The position numbers were made by a program, and so were the translations under genes. Below, piece by piece: positions 55,631 to 64,000 of a stretch of DNA of 64,000 bases. The stretch's first letter is position 1; every line of letters begins with the position of its first letter. Location of the stretch: the NCBI GenBank assembly GCA_902616715.1, contig CACMTR010000003.1, forward strand, positions 138,827-202,826, in the 5' to 3' direction. This stretch comes from an uncultured SAR86 cluster bacterium (GTDB lineage Bacteria > Pseudomonadota > Gammaproteobacteria > Magnimaribacterales > AG-339-G14). The notes under the pieces are model-generated. The model was not told the origin of the DNA. It searched no databases and saw nothing but the letters and a program-made list of their open reading frames with translations.

Positions 55631-56473
55631 ATGTCAGATTCACAATATACTCCGCCAAAGGTCTGGAAGTGGGACAGCGAAAATGGTGGTAAATTCGCAA
55701 ACATAAATAGACCTATCTCTGGGTCAACTCATGAAAAAGAATTGCCGGTGGGCAAGCATCCAATACAGCTTTACTCTTTAGGTACACCAAACGGAATAAA
55801 GGTGACGGTAATGTTAGAGGAGCTTTTAGCCTTAGGTCACGATGGAGCTGAATACGATGCATTTTTAATTAACATTGGTAATGGCGATCAATTTGGAAGT
55901 GGTTTTGTTGAGATTAATCCAAATTCAAAAATTCCCGCATTACTTGATCGAAGCACTGATCCCCATACTAGAGTTTTTGAATCTGGAGCAATGTTAGTTT
56001 ATTTGGCTGAAAAGTTTGGAGAACTTTTGCCTACTGATCCTTCAAAAAGGGCCGAATGTATGTCTTGGTTATTTTGGCAAATGGGAAGTGCGCCATACCT
56101 AGGAGGTGGCTTTGGACATTTCTACGCTTACGCTCCTGAAAAGTTCGAATATCCCATTAATAGATTTGCTATGGAGGTGAAAAGACAGTTAGACGTCCTA
56201 GATAAGAATTTAGCGAACAGGAAATATATTTGCGGAGACGACTATACTATTGCAGATATTGCAATTGCACCTTGGTATGGCACTTTAGTTCTTAGGAACA
56301 TCTATAACGCTGCAGAGTTTTTAGACGTAGCTTCTTATAAAAATGTTGTGCGTTGGGCTACTGAAGTTTCTGATCGTAAGGCTTACAAAAGAGGATCTAG
56401 AGTAAATAGATCCCCAGATCAGTTAAAGGATAATGCAATATTAGAACGTCACGACGCTAGTGACTTAGATTAA
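55631..56473 (+). CDS. Glutathione S-transferase, YghU-like
   Basis: A 280-residue protein. The pre-domain segment FANINRPISGSTHEKELPVGKHPIQLYSLGTPNGIK is the hallmark of the YghU/YfcG (nu-class) group, which has disulfide-bond reductase activity with glutathione. The thioredoxin-like N domain (about 45-130) and helical C domain (about 145-265) follow. I use the ATG at 55631 with GGGAG about 7 nt upstream rather than the TTG at 55619. A second, shorter glutathione transferase gene starts 2 nt after its stop. Confidence 0.9.
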   Translation: MSDSQYTPPKVWKWDSENGGKFANINRPISGSTHEKELPVGKHPIQLYSLGTPNGIKVTVMLEELLALGHDGAEYDAFLINIGNGDQFGSGFVEINPNSKIPALLDRSTDPHTRVFESGAMLVYLAEKFGELLPTDPSKRAECMSWLFWQMGSAPYLGGGFGHFYAYAPEKFEYPINRFAMEVKRQLDVLDKNLANRKYICGDDYTIADIAIAPWYGTLVLRNIYNAAEFLDVASYKNVVRWATEVSDRKAYKRGSRVNRSPDQLKDNAILERHDASDLD

Positions 56474-56475
56474 TT

Positions 56476-57219
56476 ATGAGCAGCCTTTTAAAAATATATG
56501 GAGTTCCAATGTCCCAAGCTTGTAGGTCGCTAATATGGTTAGCTTTGAATAAAAAAATGCCTTTCGAATTAGTCTTAACTATACCAGGTTCAAAACAGGA
56601 AAATGGTACAAGACATCCTTCTTATTTGGAAAAATTTCCCAACGCAACAATACCTGCGCTAGAAGATCCGGAACAAAACTTTTATCTGTCCGAATCTCAC
56701 GCAATTATGAGTTATCTTTGCAATAAATATGAATGGTTTGACTTTTACCCTGAAGAAATTGAAAAACGAGCAAAAGTTGACGATTTTTTACATTACCACC
56801 ATCGGAAAGTAAAAGAAGCTTCACTAGCGTATTTTACTCCTAAGGTAAGAACTGATTTAAATTTAACTGAAAATCTAATCGAACTCTCACGAAAGTCGTT
56901 TAATGATTCTCTAAATGCACTTGAGAGCAATTGGCTAGAAAAAAATAAGTTCATTATAGGAGATGATGTAACTTTGGCTGATTTGGCGGCCTATGTGGAA
57001 ATTGGACAATTAAGAGATTGCTTTACTAATCTTTATGATTTTAAAGATCACCCTAATATTCAAAGGTGGATTCTAGATATGACTAAAGTCGAGGGTCATG
57101 ACGATGCTCATTTGGTTTTGAAAGAATTAGGTGATATCAGTAAAAACCCTCCCGCAATGGAAGACATAGCCAAGGCCAATATTGCTGGATTTAAAAGAAT
57201 TTTAGAATTATCTTCATAA
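56476..57219 (+). CDS. Glutathione S-transferase, theta-like
   Basis: A 247-residue protein with an N-terminal thioredoxin-like domain. IYGVPMSQACRSLIWLALNKKMPFELV is the glutathione-side start, NATIPALEDPEQNFYLSESHAIMSYL carries the cis-proline and the Glu-Ser glutathione contact, and GDDVTLADLAAYVEIGQL gives the conserved helical N-capping motif. The substrate is unknown. Its separation from the YghU-like gene is 2 nt, suggesting a co-transcribed pair. A DoxX-like gene begins shortly after its stop. Confidence 0.87.
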   Translation: MSSLLKIYGVPMSQACRSLIWLALNKKMPFELVLTIPGSKQENGTRHPSYLEKFPNATIPALEDPEQNFYLSESHAIMSYLCNKYEWFDFYPEEIEKRAKVDDFLHYHHRKVKEASLAYFTPKVRTDLNLTENLIELSRKSFNDSLNALESNWLEKNKFIIGDDVTLADLAAYVEIGQLRDCFTNLYDFKDHPNIQRWILDMTKVEGHDDAHLVLKELGDISKNPPAMEDIAKANIAGFKRILELSS

Positions 57220-57229
57220 ATTTTTGGAA

Positions 57230-57637
57230 ATGAACTTACCAATTAGTTTGTGGCGAAAGATCGCATTGTTTAGTTTTTCTTTTATTTTTATTTATGTAGG
57301 TATCGATCATTTTATAAATCTCGATTTTTATTTATCCATAATGCCACCGGCTTTTCCGTTGCATTTAGAGGCGGTATTGATAAGTGGATTTTTTGAGATT
57401 TTAGGAGGGATTTGTATTCTTATTCCGAAATTGAGAAAACAAGCTGCGTGGGGTCTTGCTGCTTTAATAGTTGCGGTTTATCCAGCCAATATATACATGG
57501 CCTTATCTCCTGAAGTTTTTCCTGAATATCCTCTGTATTTATTATATTTCCGTTTGATTTTGCAATTTCTTATATTTTACTGGGCTTATTTACTAACAAC
57601 TCAAAAATTTAATCCCGAAAAGGTTGAATTAATCTAG
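57230..57637 (+). CDS. DoxX-like membrane protein
   Basis: A roughly 135-residue protein with four hydrophobic helices, at about 10-28, 48-65, 75-95 and 105-125. FIYVGIDHFINLDFYLSIMPP and SGFFEILGGICILIPKLRKQAAWGL are the DoxX/DUF4267-type features. It has no catalytic motifs that I can name. Family members include terminal quinol oxidase accessory subunits and proteins linked to thiol and oxidative-stress genes. I use the ATG at 57230; the frame also has a TTG at 57224. The position after two glutathione transferase genes is suggestive but not proof of a link. Confidence 0.72.
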   Translation: MNLPISLWRKIALFSFSFIFIYVGIDHFINLDFYLSIMPPAFPLHLEAVLISGFFEILGGICILIPKLRKQAAWGLAALIVAVYPANIYMALSPEVFPEYPLYLLYFRLILQFLIFYWAYLLTTQKFNPEKVELI

Positions 57638-57660
57638 AACAAGGCTTTGAATAAAAGAGA

Positions 57661-58401
57661 ATGAATTTATCAAAAAAATTAGTTTTTACAGTTTTATTTT
57701 TAATTTCTTTACTTGCATATTCAACTGAAACTACTAAAGATCAATTAGACCAAAATAACTCTAAACAAAAAATTGGTTTCTTTGGGCCTATGAAAGCCTT
57801 TGACTCAGCAAGAACTTCTTTTCAGAGACTTCCTAATGGTGGGATGAGGGCAACAATTCATCATGAGCCAATGCAAGGACTAACGGTTGAACAGTTTAGA
57901 TGGTGGTTTGAAAACATTGAAGGAATGACAACTTATAATGGTGTTGATTTCAATGGAATTGAAATACCTAGGTATCATCTTTGGCATCCTCACGATCATA
58001 TAAAAGTTTATTGGAAAAAAAAGCTCTTAGATGAAAACGGAAGGGTGTTACCAGGATCAATAATGAGAATTAAAGAAACCTTTGGAGAGTATTTAGTCGA
58101 TGAGAACGTCTTGATAACTAGATTTGACGACGAAGAATACAATTTTCAACTTGGGATGTTTGGAATTAAAGGAGGAGAGTTGATTCATGCTTATCAGGAC
58201 AGTCCCGAGGGTTTATTATTTATGACTCAATTGACCATCAATAATGATCAACCCATCCTCGGTAATCTCATAACATGGTTGGTGACAAAGTTTCTAATTA
58301 ATGAAGAGATGCTTAAAGCTTGGATGCAACACAATATTGAAGAATCAGGTGAAAGTGCAAAATTTATCCCAATTCTCTACGATTACTACAATAAATCTTG
58401 A
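57661..58401 (+). CDS. Exported DAPG-hydrolase (PhlG)-like protein
   Basis: A 246-residue protein. A hydrophobic N-terminus (about 5-22) looks like a signal peptide, unusual for this family. The core resembles the PhlG/phloretin hydrolase domain: GLTVEQFRWWFENIEG, YHLWHPHDHIKVYWKK with candidate metal histidines, a later FGEYLVDE glutamate, and HNIEESG near residue 226 that could supply the HxxxE ligands. PhlG hydrolyses a carbon-carbon bond of 2,4-diacetylphloroglucinol. The natural substrate here is unknown; I call it by domain only. It lies 7 nt before the Nmad3-like gene on the same strand. Confidence 0.68.
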   Translation: MNLSKKLVFTVLFLISLLAYSTETTKDQLDQNNSKQKIGFFGPMKAFDSARTSFQRLPNGGMRATIHHEPMQGLTVEQFRWWFENIEGMTTYNGVDFNGIEIPRYHLWHPHDHIKVYWKKKLLDENGRVLPGSIMRIKETFGEYLVDENVLITRFDDEEYNFQLGMFGIKGGELIHAYQDSPEGLLFMTQLTINNDQPILGNLITWLVTKFLINEEMLKAWMQHNIEESGESAKFIPILYDYYNKS

Positions 58402-58408
58402 TTAGATC

Positions 58409-59203
58409 TTGAGAAAAATAATCTTTAGTAGAAAAGGTCTTGACTCTAGTGCCGGTGGAGCGCCATCACCAATCATGCCAGATGGAAGAATTTTTTCTTT
58501 ACCAATACCCCAAAAAGAAAAATCCCCGAATCGTTACAAAAACTTACAATTTGATGAATTCAATGGAACTAAGCTTCTTAAAAATTTTAAAAGTAAAATC
58601 AAACCTAACGATTTTTGTCATTACGATCCTAGATTGAACCAAAAAATAGGAATTTTTGGACAAGCAAATGCTGCGCAATCAGAGTTAGACAATCTGGAAG
58701 TTCAAACAGGAGATTTATTTTTATTTTTTGGTTGGTTTAGAAATGTTGGTAAGAAAGGAACCGATCTTCATCATTTGTTTGGATGGTTGCAAATTGATGA
58801 AATTATTAAAGGTGAAAAAGATATTAAAAAATATCTTAAATTAAAAAAGCTTGATCATCCGCACGGTTTCAAAGATGTGTCCAGGTACAAAAATAACACT
58901 CTTTACTTAGGAGCTAATGAACTAACTCTAAATAGAAGAAAGACTTCTAAAAGAGGGTATGGTCTATTTAAAAAAACACATAGAGATTTAATTTTAACTG
59001 AAGAAAATAAAACAAGATCCAATTGGCAATTTCCGAACGACTTCAAGAACTCCAAAAATTTATTTATGAATCGTTTGAAATGGTCAGATCCAAAAAAAGT
59101 AAAACTATCGTATAGGGGTTACGGACAAGAATTTGTCTTAAATGTTGAAGCAAATCCGAAAATAGCCTCTTGGGCATGCAAGCTAATTCATAAACATGGT
59201 TAA
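58409..59203 (+). CDS. Putative Nmad3-family (nucleotide modification-associated) protein
   Basis: A 264-residue soluble protein. The opening IIFSRKGLDSSAGGAPSPI and MPDGRIFSLPIP matches, from memory of the family, the start of the Nmad3 domain, which is predicted to act in DNA base modification. Other visible features are LFLFFGWFR near residue 107, HHLFGWLQ near 121, and a basic, charged C-terminal half. No activity is established for the family as far as I know. The start is TTG at 58409, since an in-frame TAG lies at 58403 and no ATG is suitable. No other DNA-modification or phage gene is adjacent. Confidence 0.6.
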   Translation: MRKIIFSRKGLDSSAGGAPSPIMPDGRIFSLPIPQKEKSPNRYKNLQFDEFNGTKLLKNFKSKIKPNDFCHYDPRLNQKIGIFGQANAAQSELDNLEVQTGDLFLFFGWFRNVGKKGTDLHHLFGWLQIDEIIKGEKDIKKYLKLKKLDHPHGFKDVSRYKNNTLYLGANELTLNRRKTSKRGYGLFKKTHRDLILTEENKTRSNWQFPNDFKNSKNLFMNRLKWSDPKKVKLSYRGYGQEFVLNVEANPKIASWACKLIHKHG

Positions 59204-59232
59204 TTAGGTTTTAAAAATGTTTATAATAAATT

Positions 59233-59571
59233 ATGGAAAATACTTCTAGATATCAAACTTATCAAGATTTCTTTCCTTTTTACTTAAGAGAACATAGTAA
59301 AAAAAGCACCCGCGTACTTCATTACTTCGGTACTTTGGGTTATCAAGTATTATTTTGGTCTCTCATTGTTACTCAAAATTTTTTATTTTTACCTTTAATA
59401 TTACTTGCTGGATATGGTCCCGCTTGGATAGGACATTTTTTTTATGAGAAAAATAAACCTGCAACTTTTAAGTATCCTCTATGGTCTTTGAGGGGCGATC
59501 ATCACATGGTTTATTTGTTGTTGACCGGTAAAATTAAACAAAGATTGAAAGAATCTGGCGTAACGGTTTAA
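59233..59571 (+). CDS. Mpo1-like (DUF962) membrane protein
   Basis: A 112-residue protein with two hydrophobic segments (about 38-55 and 58-75). DFFPFYLREHSKKSTRVLHYFGT, PAWIGHFFYEKNKPATFKYPLWSLRGDHHM are the DUF962 signature with its conserved histidines. In yeast, Mpo1 is an iron-dependent dioxygenase in phytosphingosine metabolism; bacterial members have no firm role. The histidine pattern would suit metal binding. A strong terminator follows at 59591. Confidence 0.85.
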   Translation: MENTSRYQTYQDFFPFYLREHSKKSTRVLHYFGTLGYQVLFWSLIVTQNFLFLPLILLAGYGPAWIGHFFYEKNKPATFKYPLWSLRGDHHMVYLLLTGKIKQRLKESGVTV

Positions 59572-59590
59572 TAAAATTTTATTAAAAAAA

Positions 59591-59616
59591 AACCCTTGCA
59601 AAGCAAGGGTTTTTTT
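59591..59616. terminator. Bidirectional rho-independent terminator
   Basis: AACCCTTGC (59591-59599) and GCAAGGGTT (59603-59611) form a perfect 9 bp stem with an AAA loop, followed by a T run. An A run precedes it, so it can act on both strands. It separates the Mpo1-like gene from the convergent TonB receptor gene and is the clearest terminator in the window. Confidence 0.9.
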
Positions 59617-59631
59617 CAGTTATTTATAAAT

Positions 59632-62600
59632 TTAAAAAGATGCTCTTAAATCTAAATAGAAAGTTCTACCGAATCCATTATGAACGTCTGGATCAAAACC
59701 AAATGTATCAGCAGCCAATGGCGCTTCTTCATTGGTTAAATTATTCGATCCAAAAGTAATTTTCATGGCAGTATCATCCAAATCAAATCGATAAGCTAAA
59801 GCTAAGTTATAGGTAGTCATAGCATCAACAGTCCACGGCACTCCATTTGAATCAACTACTGAACTTTGAACATAATCTCCCACTCTTCTAGCTGTTAATG
59901 ACGCACTGAAGTCGTTAAGTCTCCAAGAGAATCTAGCCGAGTGCTTGTCTTCAAAGTAAGAATCGGTACCCTCTAAAGCACCGTATCCCGAGGCTACAAC
60001 TGCTCCAACAGTTGAAGACGCTCCAATCGCTGTAATTGCGTCACTAAAAGTTCCAGCTTCAATTGCGTTAATTAAAGTTTCAGCTTTTGAGCCAGCAGCA
60101 GCATTTTGTTCGAGCTTGGTAGTGAAAGCACCTTTATATCTTAGTGCAAAGGAACCAAAGTCAGTGTCCCAATCGTAGTAAACCGCAACGTCAAAACCTT
60201 CGACCGTTCGATCGGCAAGGTTTAATAAGCTAGAAAGAACATAATCATGATTACCAACTGGACAGATTCCGAGAGCTCGAGCATCTGCATCCATGTCATC
60301 ATAGTCATCCTCATCGATAGCTGTTCTTACGACGTTAGGATTGTAAGCTAAACTTGAGCTATAGCCAGTTCCAGTAGATTGCGCAGTACATCTAGCAACA
60401 GCTGCAGCAGCGTCTGCATCAGGAGTTCCAGTTCTAGCATTCCATCGGTTTAGAAGATCTAAGGCAGTCTCATTAGACGTTCCAAAAACTCCTACAGTAT
60501 CTTTTTTATCAATTTTAAAAGCATCGATCGTAATTAAAAGATCAGCAATTGGCTCTATAACTGCTCCAATAGAGAAGTTATTAGAAGTTTCTGCTTCTAA
60601 ATTGGAATTACCTTCAGCTCTTCGGTAAATCCAGTCGTTGACATAATCGTCATCAGTATCGATAACAGCCTTCGCATAATCTTGTTGATTACGATTAAAT
60701 CTCACAATGAAAGGCTGATTCATAGCTACTAAATTTGGTGCTTTAAAGGTAGTTGAAGCCGAAGCTCTCAAAAGCACATTATCTGAAGCTTGCCAACCAA
60801 CAGCGAATTTACCAACCAATTCATCACCAAAGTCAGAAGTTGATTCGAATCTAGCTGCAACTTGCATGTCAACTGTATCTGCAACTGGAATGGCTAGTTC
60901 AGCAAAAATTGAACTTGTATCTCTACTGCCTGAAGAATCAGCAGTCGCCGTTCCACCCATAATTGCTCCGATATAGGGGTAGGTATAATTAGAAGGATAA
61001 CAACTTGACGATAAGCCTGTGCTTGCAGCTGAGCCATCAAAACCAGTTGGCAGAGCACCCGTTGTAGGATCACCCAATCTACAAGACGAACTTGTAGAAG
61101 TAGTTTGCGAAATGTGGTGATAATTTATAGTTCCGTCTAGTCTAGGATCTCTATCATCAACGTAAGTTTCTTCTCTGTATTCAACTCCAACCAAAAAACC
61201 AACTGGACCTGCGTTAGTTTCAAATAGATCATCTTTAGTAAATTTAAGATCAAACATTTTGAGTTCAGATTCTTGAACTTTAAGAACGTTGACTAAAGTT
61301 TGTTCTATATTAGTTGAGCAATTAGTATTTACCCAATCACATAGGAAATTATATCCAGCACTTGTTGTATCGAATAAGGCTTGTTGCATTAAAAGGAAAT
61401 CTACTCGATTACCCCCTAAATCTTCTGATGTAGCTTCAGAGATAACAATAGCACCATCAAAGTCCCAGTCACCGACTGATCCACTTAAACCTTGAAGGAA
61501 ACGCCAAGTTTCTTTTTCAACATCAACTGTTCTCGGCAGGTCGCCAAATCTAAAATTATCGATCATTAGCTCAGCGTCAGGGTCAAACGCTGCTGATAGT
61601 GACGGAGAAGCTCTTAAAGGGTTGTAAAAAGAAGCTGCAGAAATCGCAAGTTTTCTTGGATATTGCGTTGAAAGATCACGATGACTGAAATAATTAGAAT
61701 CGTAATAGGCAATCTCGTTATAAAGAGTCATACCATTGTCTAAATCTGTTTTTAAATTGATCAATAAATTGTGACGATCAGTTTTACCTCTCACCCATGC
61801 GTAGGCATTTTTATTCCAGCGAGTTAAAGCATTAGTCGAACTATCACTTACAATACAGGTTCCAAAACCAGTATCGTAAATTGTAGTAACCCCGCTTTCA
61901 GAAGCTGCACATCTTGCGTCAGCGATAGGAAGAACTTGGAATTCTCCCCTAGAATCAACATAGCCTCTAGTAGAACTTGGTATTCTGCTTGTAGCATTTT
62001 TCATATCAAATTGTCCTAAATAGGCTTGCGAACTAGTATTGTCAAAGAAGGCTTGGTATGGGTCTGTCGCGCCTCCAGGTAAAAACACAGCCAAGTCGCC
62101 TTGACTCATGACGCGGTGTTCTGCTGCTTCTGCATGACCTTTTCTTACAAAATCGTAACTTACAGTAATGTTGGAGTCACCATTATTAAATCCGGTTCCA
62201 AAGAGTAAGCTGACAGCTCTATCATGGGCATTGAATTCGCTAAAAGTTTTCGCTCTGGTTTTAACTATCATTCCTTCAAATTCAGTATCTGTAACATTAT
62301 TTACAACTCCAGCTACTGCATCTGCACCATAAATTGCCGAGGCTCCGTCTCGAAGCACTTCAACTCTGTCGAGTCCATTGGTAGGGATTAAGTTTGAGTT
62401 AACAGTACTGACCGGAGTGAAACCACCACCAATCAATTCGGTTTGGAAACCTGGAGAAGTAACTAACCTTCTTCCATTGAGAAGAACTAAAGTATTACCA
62501 GCACTTATATTTCTTAAGTTGTAAGCACCCATGTCCCCACGTGAACTATTAATTCCACCGGTTTCAGAAGTTTCAGCAAATTCGTTTTGTCCTTGTTCAG

Positions 62601-62823
62601 TTATGTTTTCTAATAGCTCATCACCAGAGTCGATTCCCAACGCTTCAATATCATCGATCGAATAGACTGTTACTGGCAGTGCTCCTGTAATTGACGCACC
62701 CTTAATTTGTGAGCCAACTACTGTTACTTCTTCTTGCGTGCCACCTTCATTTTGGGCAAACATCAAAGAAGAGGAAATTAATAAAGAAAAGGCGAAGCCT
62801 TTCACGAAATCTAGATTATTCAT
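59632..62823 (-). CDS. TonB-dependent outer membrane receptor
   Basis: A 1063-residue outer-membrane transporter. The signal peptide (about 1-24) ends at MFAQ. A TonB-box-like EEVTVVG near residue 30 is followed by the plug domain with LPVTVYSIDDIEALG, GMGAYNLRNISAGNTLVLLNGRR and DRVEVLRDGASAIYGADAVAGVVN. The remainder is a beta-barrel ending in aromatic residues (YLDLRASF). I use the ATG at 62823, which has GGGGGAT upstream, rather than 62853. The size and plug wording fit the large receptors used by marine bacteria for carbohydrates or other oligomers, but the substrate is unknown. The SGNH hydrolase gene is divergent. Confidence 0.95.
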   Translation of the reverse strand: MNNLDFVKGFAFSLLISSSLMFAQNEGGTQEEVTVVGSQIKGASITGALPVTVYSIDDIEALGIDSGDELLENITEQGQNEFAETSETGGINSSRGDMGAYNLRNISAGNTLVLLNGRRLVTSPGFQTELIGGGFTPVSTVNSNLIPTNGLDRVEVLRDGASAIYGADAVAGVVNNVTDTEFEGMIVKTRAKTFSEFNAHDRAVSLLFGTGFNNGDSNITVSYDFVRKGHAEAAEHRVMSQGDLAVFLPGGATDPYQAFFDNTSSQAYLGQFDMKNATSRIPSSTRGYVDSRGEFQVLPIADARCAASESGVTTIYDTGFGTCIVSDSSTNALTRWNKNAYAWVRGKTDRHNLLINLKTDLDNGMTLYNEIAYYDSNYFSHRDLSTQYPRKLAISAASFYNPLRASPSLSAAFDPDAELMIDNFRFGDLPRTVDVEKETWRFLQGLSGSVGDWDFDGAIVISEATSEDLGGNRVDFLLMQQALFDTTSAGYNFLCDWVNTNCSTNIEQTLVNVLKVQESELKMFDLKFTKDDLFETNAGPVGFLVGVEYREETYVDDRDPRLDGTINYHHISQTTSTSSSCRLGDPTTGALPTGFDGSAASTGLSSSCYPSNYTYPYIGAIMGGTATADSSGSRDTSSIFAELAIPVADTVDMQVAARFESTSDFGDELVGKFAVGWQASDNVLLRASASTTFKAPNLVAMNQPFIVRFNRNQQDYAKAVIDTDDDYVNDWIYRRAEGNSNLEAETSNNFSIGAVIEPIADLLITIDAFKIDKKDTVGVFGTSNETALDLLNRWNARTGTPDADAAAAVARCTAQSTGTGYSSSLAYNPNVVRTAIDEDDYDDMDADARALGICPVGNHDYVLSSLLNLADRTVEGFDVAVYYDWDTDFGSFALRYKGAFTTKLEQNAAAGSKAETLINAIEAGTFSDAITAIGASSTVGAVVASGYGALEGTDSYFEDKHSARFSWRLNDFSASLTARRVGDYVQSSVVDSNGVPWTVDAMTTYNLALAYRFDLDDTAMKITFGSNNLTNEEAPLAADTFGFDPDVHNGFGRTFYLDLRASF

Positions 62824-62937
62824 TTTTATCCCCCACGGTAAATTTGAATTCATTGAATGTTATCAGACCAAGGTAATTCTTCAACTGTTTAAGTTTTTTT
62901 TTAAAATATCTTATAGAATTTAGATTTAGGGATAATT

Positions 62938-63729
62938 ATGAAAATTTTGTTTGCGGTTTGGTTCTTGATGATTACCAATTTATTATTTGCATTGTCACCG
63001 GATAAGAAAAGCCTTGAAAATGATAACCCGGAACAAGTTTTGATGATTGGTAATAGTTTTATTTACTACAACAACGGTATGCATAACCCTTTGGTAAATT
63101 TAATTAGAGCCGATAAATCATTAGGCAAAGATCATCGAATTCGTAAAATTACAATTAATGGCTCCTCTTTAACTTGGCATAATGTCAAAACATATATTTC
63201 AAATCCTTTTATAGGTTCTTTCACTTTTGACAAGAACAATAATTTAGTCAACTTAGAAAAAAAACCATTTGAATTGGCCATAATGCATGATTGTTCGAGA
63301 TGTCCAATTTCAGAGGCAACTAAACCAATGTTTCATAAAGTCGTTGATGTGCACTCAAAAACTTTGAAAGACGCAAACATCGAACCCGCATTAATGATGA
63401 CCTGGGCTTATAAGGACAAGTCTTCAATGACAAAGAAACTCGCTAAAGAATATATCGACGCTGCTAATAGAAATAATATTTTAGTCATACCTGTGGGATT
63501 AGCATTCGCCGAGATAAACAAAAATTTTCCCGCCATTAATTTGTACACCAGGGACAAAAGACACCCTAGTAAGCTAGGAACTTATCTTGCAGCTTGCGTT
63601 ATTTTTTCTTCGGTCTATAAAAAAACTCCTGAAGGCAACTCGTTTTTATTTGGTCTTGATCCGAACAAGGCAAAGATTATTCAACAAGTAGCGTGGCAAG
63701 TATCTTCAGATTTTTATACTGGCAAATAG
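62938..63729 (+). CDS. Exported SGNH/GDSL-like hydrolase
   Basis: A 263-residue protein with a signal peptide at about 1-19 (FALSPDKK). VLMIGNSFIYYNNGM near residue 34 is the GNSF-type block I with the nucleophile serine, and DKRHPSKLGTYLAA near residue 200 supplies the Asp-x-x-His of block V. A block II glycine may be the GSS at about 78. It is a secreted esterase or related hydrolase, substrate unknown. Divergent from the TonB receptor across 114 nt, it could act on the imported substrate, but that is inference. Its end overlaps the last gene by 16 nt. Confidence 0.8.
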   Translation: MKILFAVWFLMITNLLFALSPDKKSLENDNPEQVLMIGNSFIYYNNGMHNPLVNLIRADKSLGKDHRIRKITINGSSLTWHNVKTYISNPFIGSFTFDKNNNLVNLEKKPFELAIMHDCSRCPISEATKPMFHKVVDVHSKTLKDANIEPALMMTWAYKDKSSMTKKLAKEYIDAANRNNILVIPVGLAFAEINKNFPAINLYTRDKRHPSKLGTYLAACVIFSSVYKKTPEGNSFLFGLDPNKAKIIQQVAWQVSSDFYTGK

Positions 63730-64000
63730 ACCACGGTATTTGTCGATAGGATCATGATGAATATTAAAGTAGTAATCATAGGGCCTAAATAAATTTGTCC
63801 AGTCATGTCAAAAAAATAACGATTGAAGTATGGCAAAACAAACATCATAGGCACGATAGCGAAAAGAAGGTTTACACTTAACCAATTAGTCGTCCAAAAC
63901 ACCGTTCCTGTAAGAGCATAGGTGAGATACTGAATAAATATAATCAAGATCAATCCTAAAGAATTTCCAAAACCACCAATTAATAAAGATAACCACTTAG
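63714..64000 (-). CDS. Polytopic membrane protein, C-terminal part (5' end outside window)
   Basis: An open minus-strand frame runs from the right edge to a stop at 63714-63716, about 95 residues. A TTG at 63953 lies inside it but the frame continues upstream (KWLSLLIGGFGNSLGL), so this is an internal part of a longer gene. Three hydrophobic segments are visible. I do not recognise a family from this portion. It overlaps the SGNH hydrolase gene end by 16 nt. Confidence 0.6.
   Translation of the reverse strand, partial: KWLSLLIGGFGNSLGLILIIFIQYLTYALTGTVFWTTNWLSVNLLFAIVPMMFVLPYFNRYFFDMTGQIYLGPMITTLIFIMILSTNTVVYLPV

Overview
The window is 64 kb of AT-rich, tightly packed bacterial chromosome with short intergenic gaps, many 1-40 nt gene overlaps and no rRNA, tRNA or CRISPR seen. 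Gene content and gene order are gammaproteobacterial: dapA-bamC-purC, rodZ-ispG-hisS-yfgM-bamB-der, sdhCDAB-sucCD and guaB-guaA. The compact AT-rich style, a photolyase, a large TonB receptor and several CoA, glutathione and esterase genes suggest a streamlined marine heterotroph, possibly SAR86-like. That assignment is inference from style and content, not from a marker gene.

Layout. 1-5.8 kb: end of a HIT protein, BepA-like protease, AI-2E family permease, Bcp peroxiredoxin, dapA-bamC-purC. 5.8-10.7 kb (minus): a 2-oxoacid:ferredoxin oxidoreductase (korAB) with a GltD-like FAD/Fe-S oxidoreductase. 10.9-14 kb: a rearranged isc operon (iscS, iscU, a ferredoxin-IscA fusion, iscX) and ndk. 13.9-20.3 kb: rodZ-ispG-hisS-yfgM-bamB-der. 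20.3-25.7 kb: sdhCDAB directly followed by sucCD, with no sucAB. 25.7-38.8 kb: oxidoreductases, photolyase, thioesterase, acyl-CoA dehydrogenase, esterase lipoprotein, DsbA-like isomerase, a WecA-like transferase that looks frameshifted, class II aldolase, fumC, phhB and an MFS carrier. 38.8-41.9 kb: guaB-guaA.

41.84-45.47 kb is a small genomic island at the 3' end of guaA. The last 22 nt of guaA recur with 20/22 identity at 45445-45466. Just inside both ends lie clusters of a GACAAACTA repeat that look like recombinase arm sites. The cargo is a two-gene restriction-modification system (nuclease-methyltransferase fusion plus specificity subunit). No integrase is present, so the element looks non-autonomous. 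This is the most distinctive structure in the window.

45.5-64 kb: CPBP protease, POT peptide transporter, enoyl-CoA hydratase, guaC, a quinone-reductase-like flavoprotein, PAP2 phosphatase, a Fur-box-preceded ferric iron ABC transporter (fbpABC), FMN alpha-hydroxyacid oxidase, two glutathione transferases, DoxX protein, a DAPG-hydrolase-like protein, a putative Nmad3 protein, an Mpo1-like protein, a TonB-dependent receptor, an SGNH hydrolase and the end of a membrane protein.

Other points of interest: the Fdx-IscA fusion with loss of hscBA from the locus and a changed HscA-recognition motif in IscU; a recombinase-like N-terminal segment on the GltD-like oxidoreductase; korAB as a possible replacement for 2-oxoglutarate dehydrogenase; and an A9 tract that splits the wecA-like gene.
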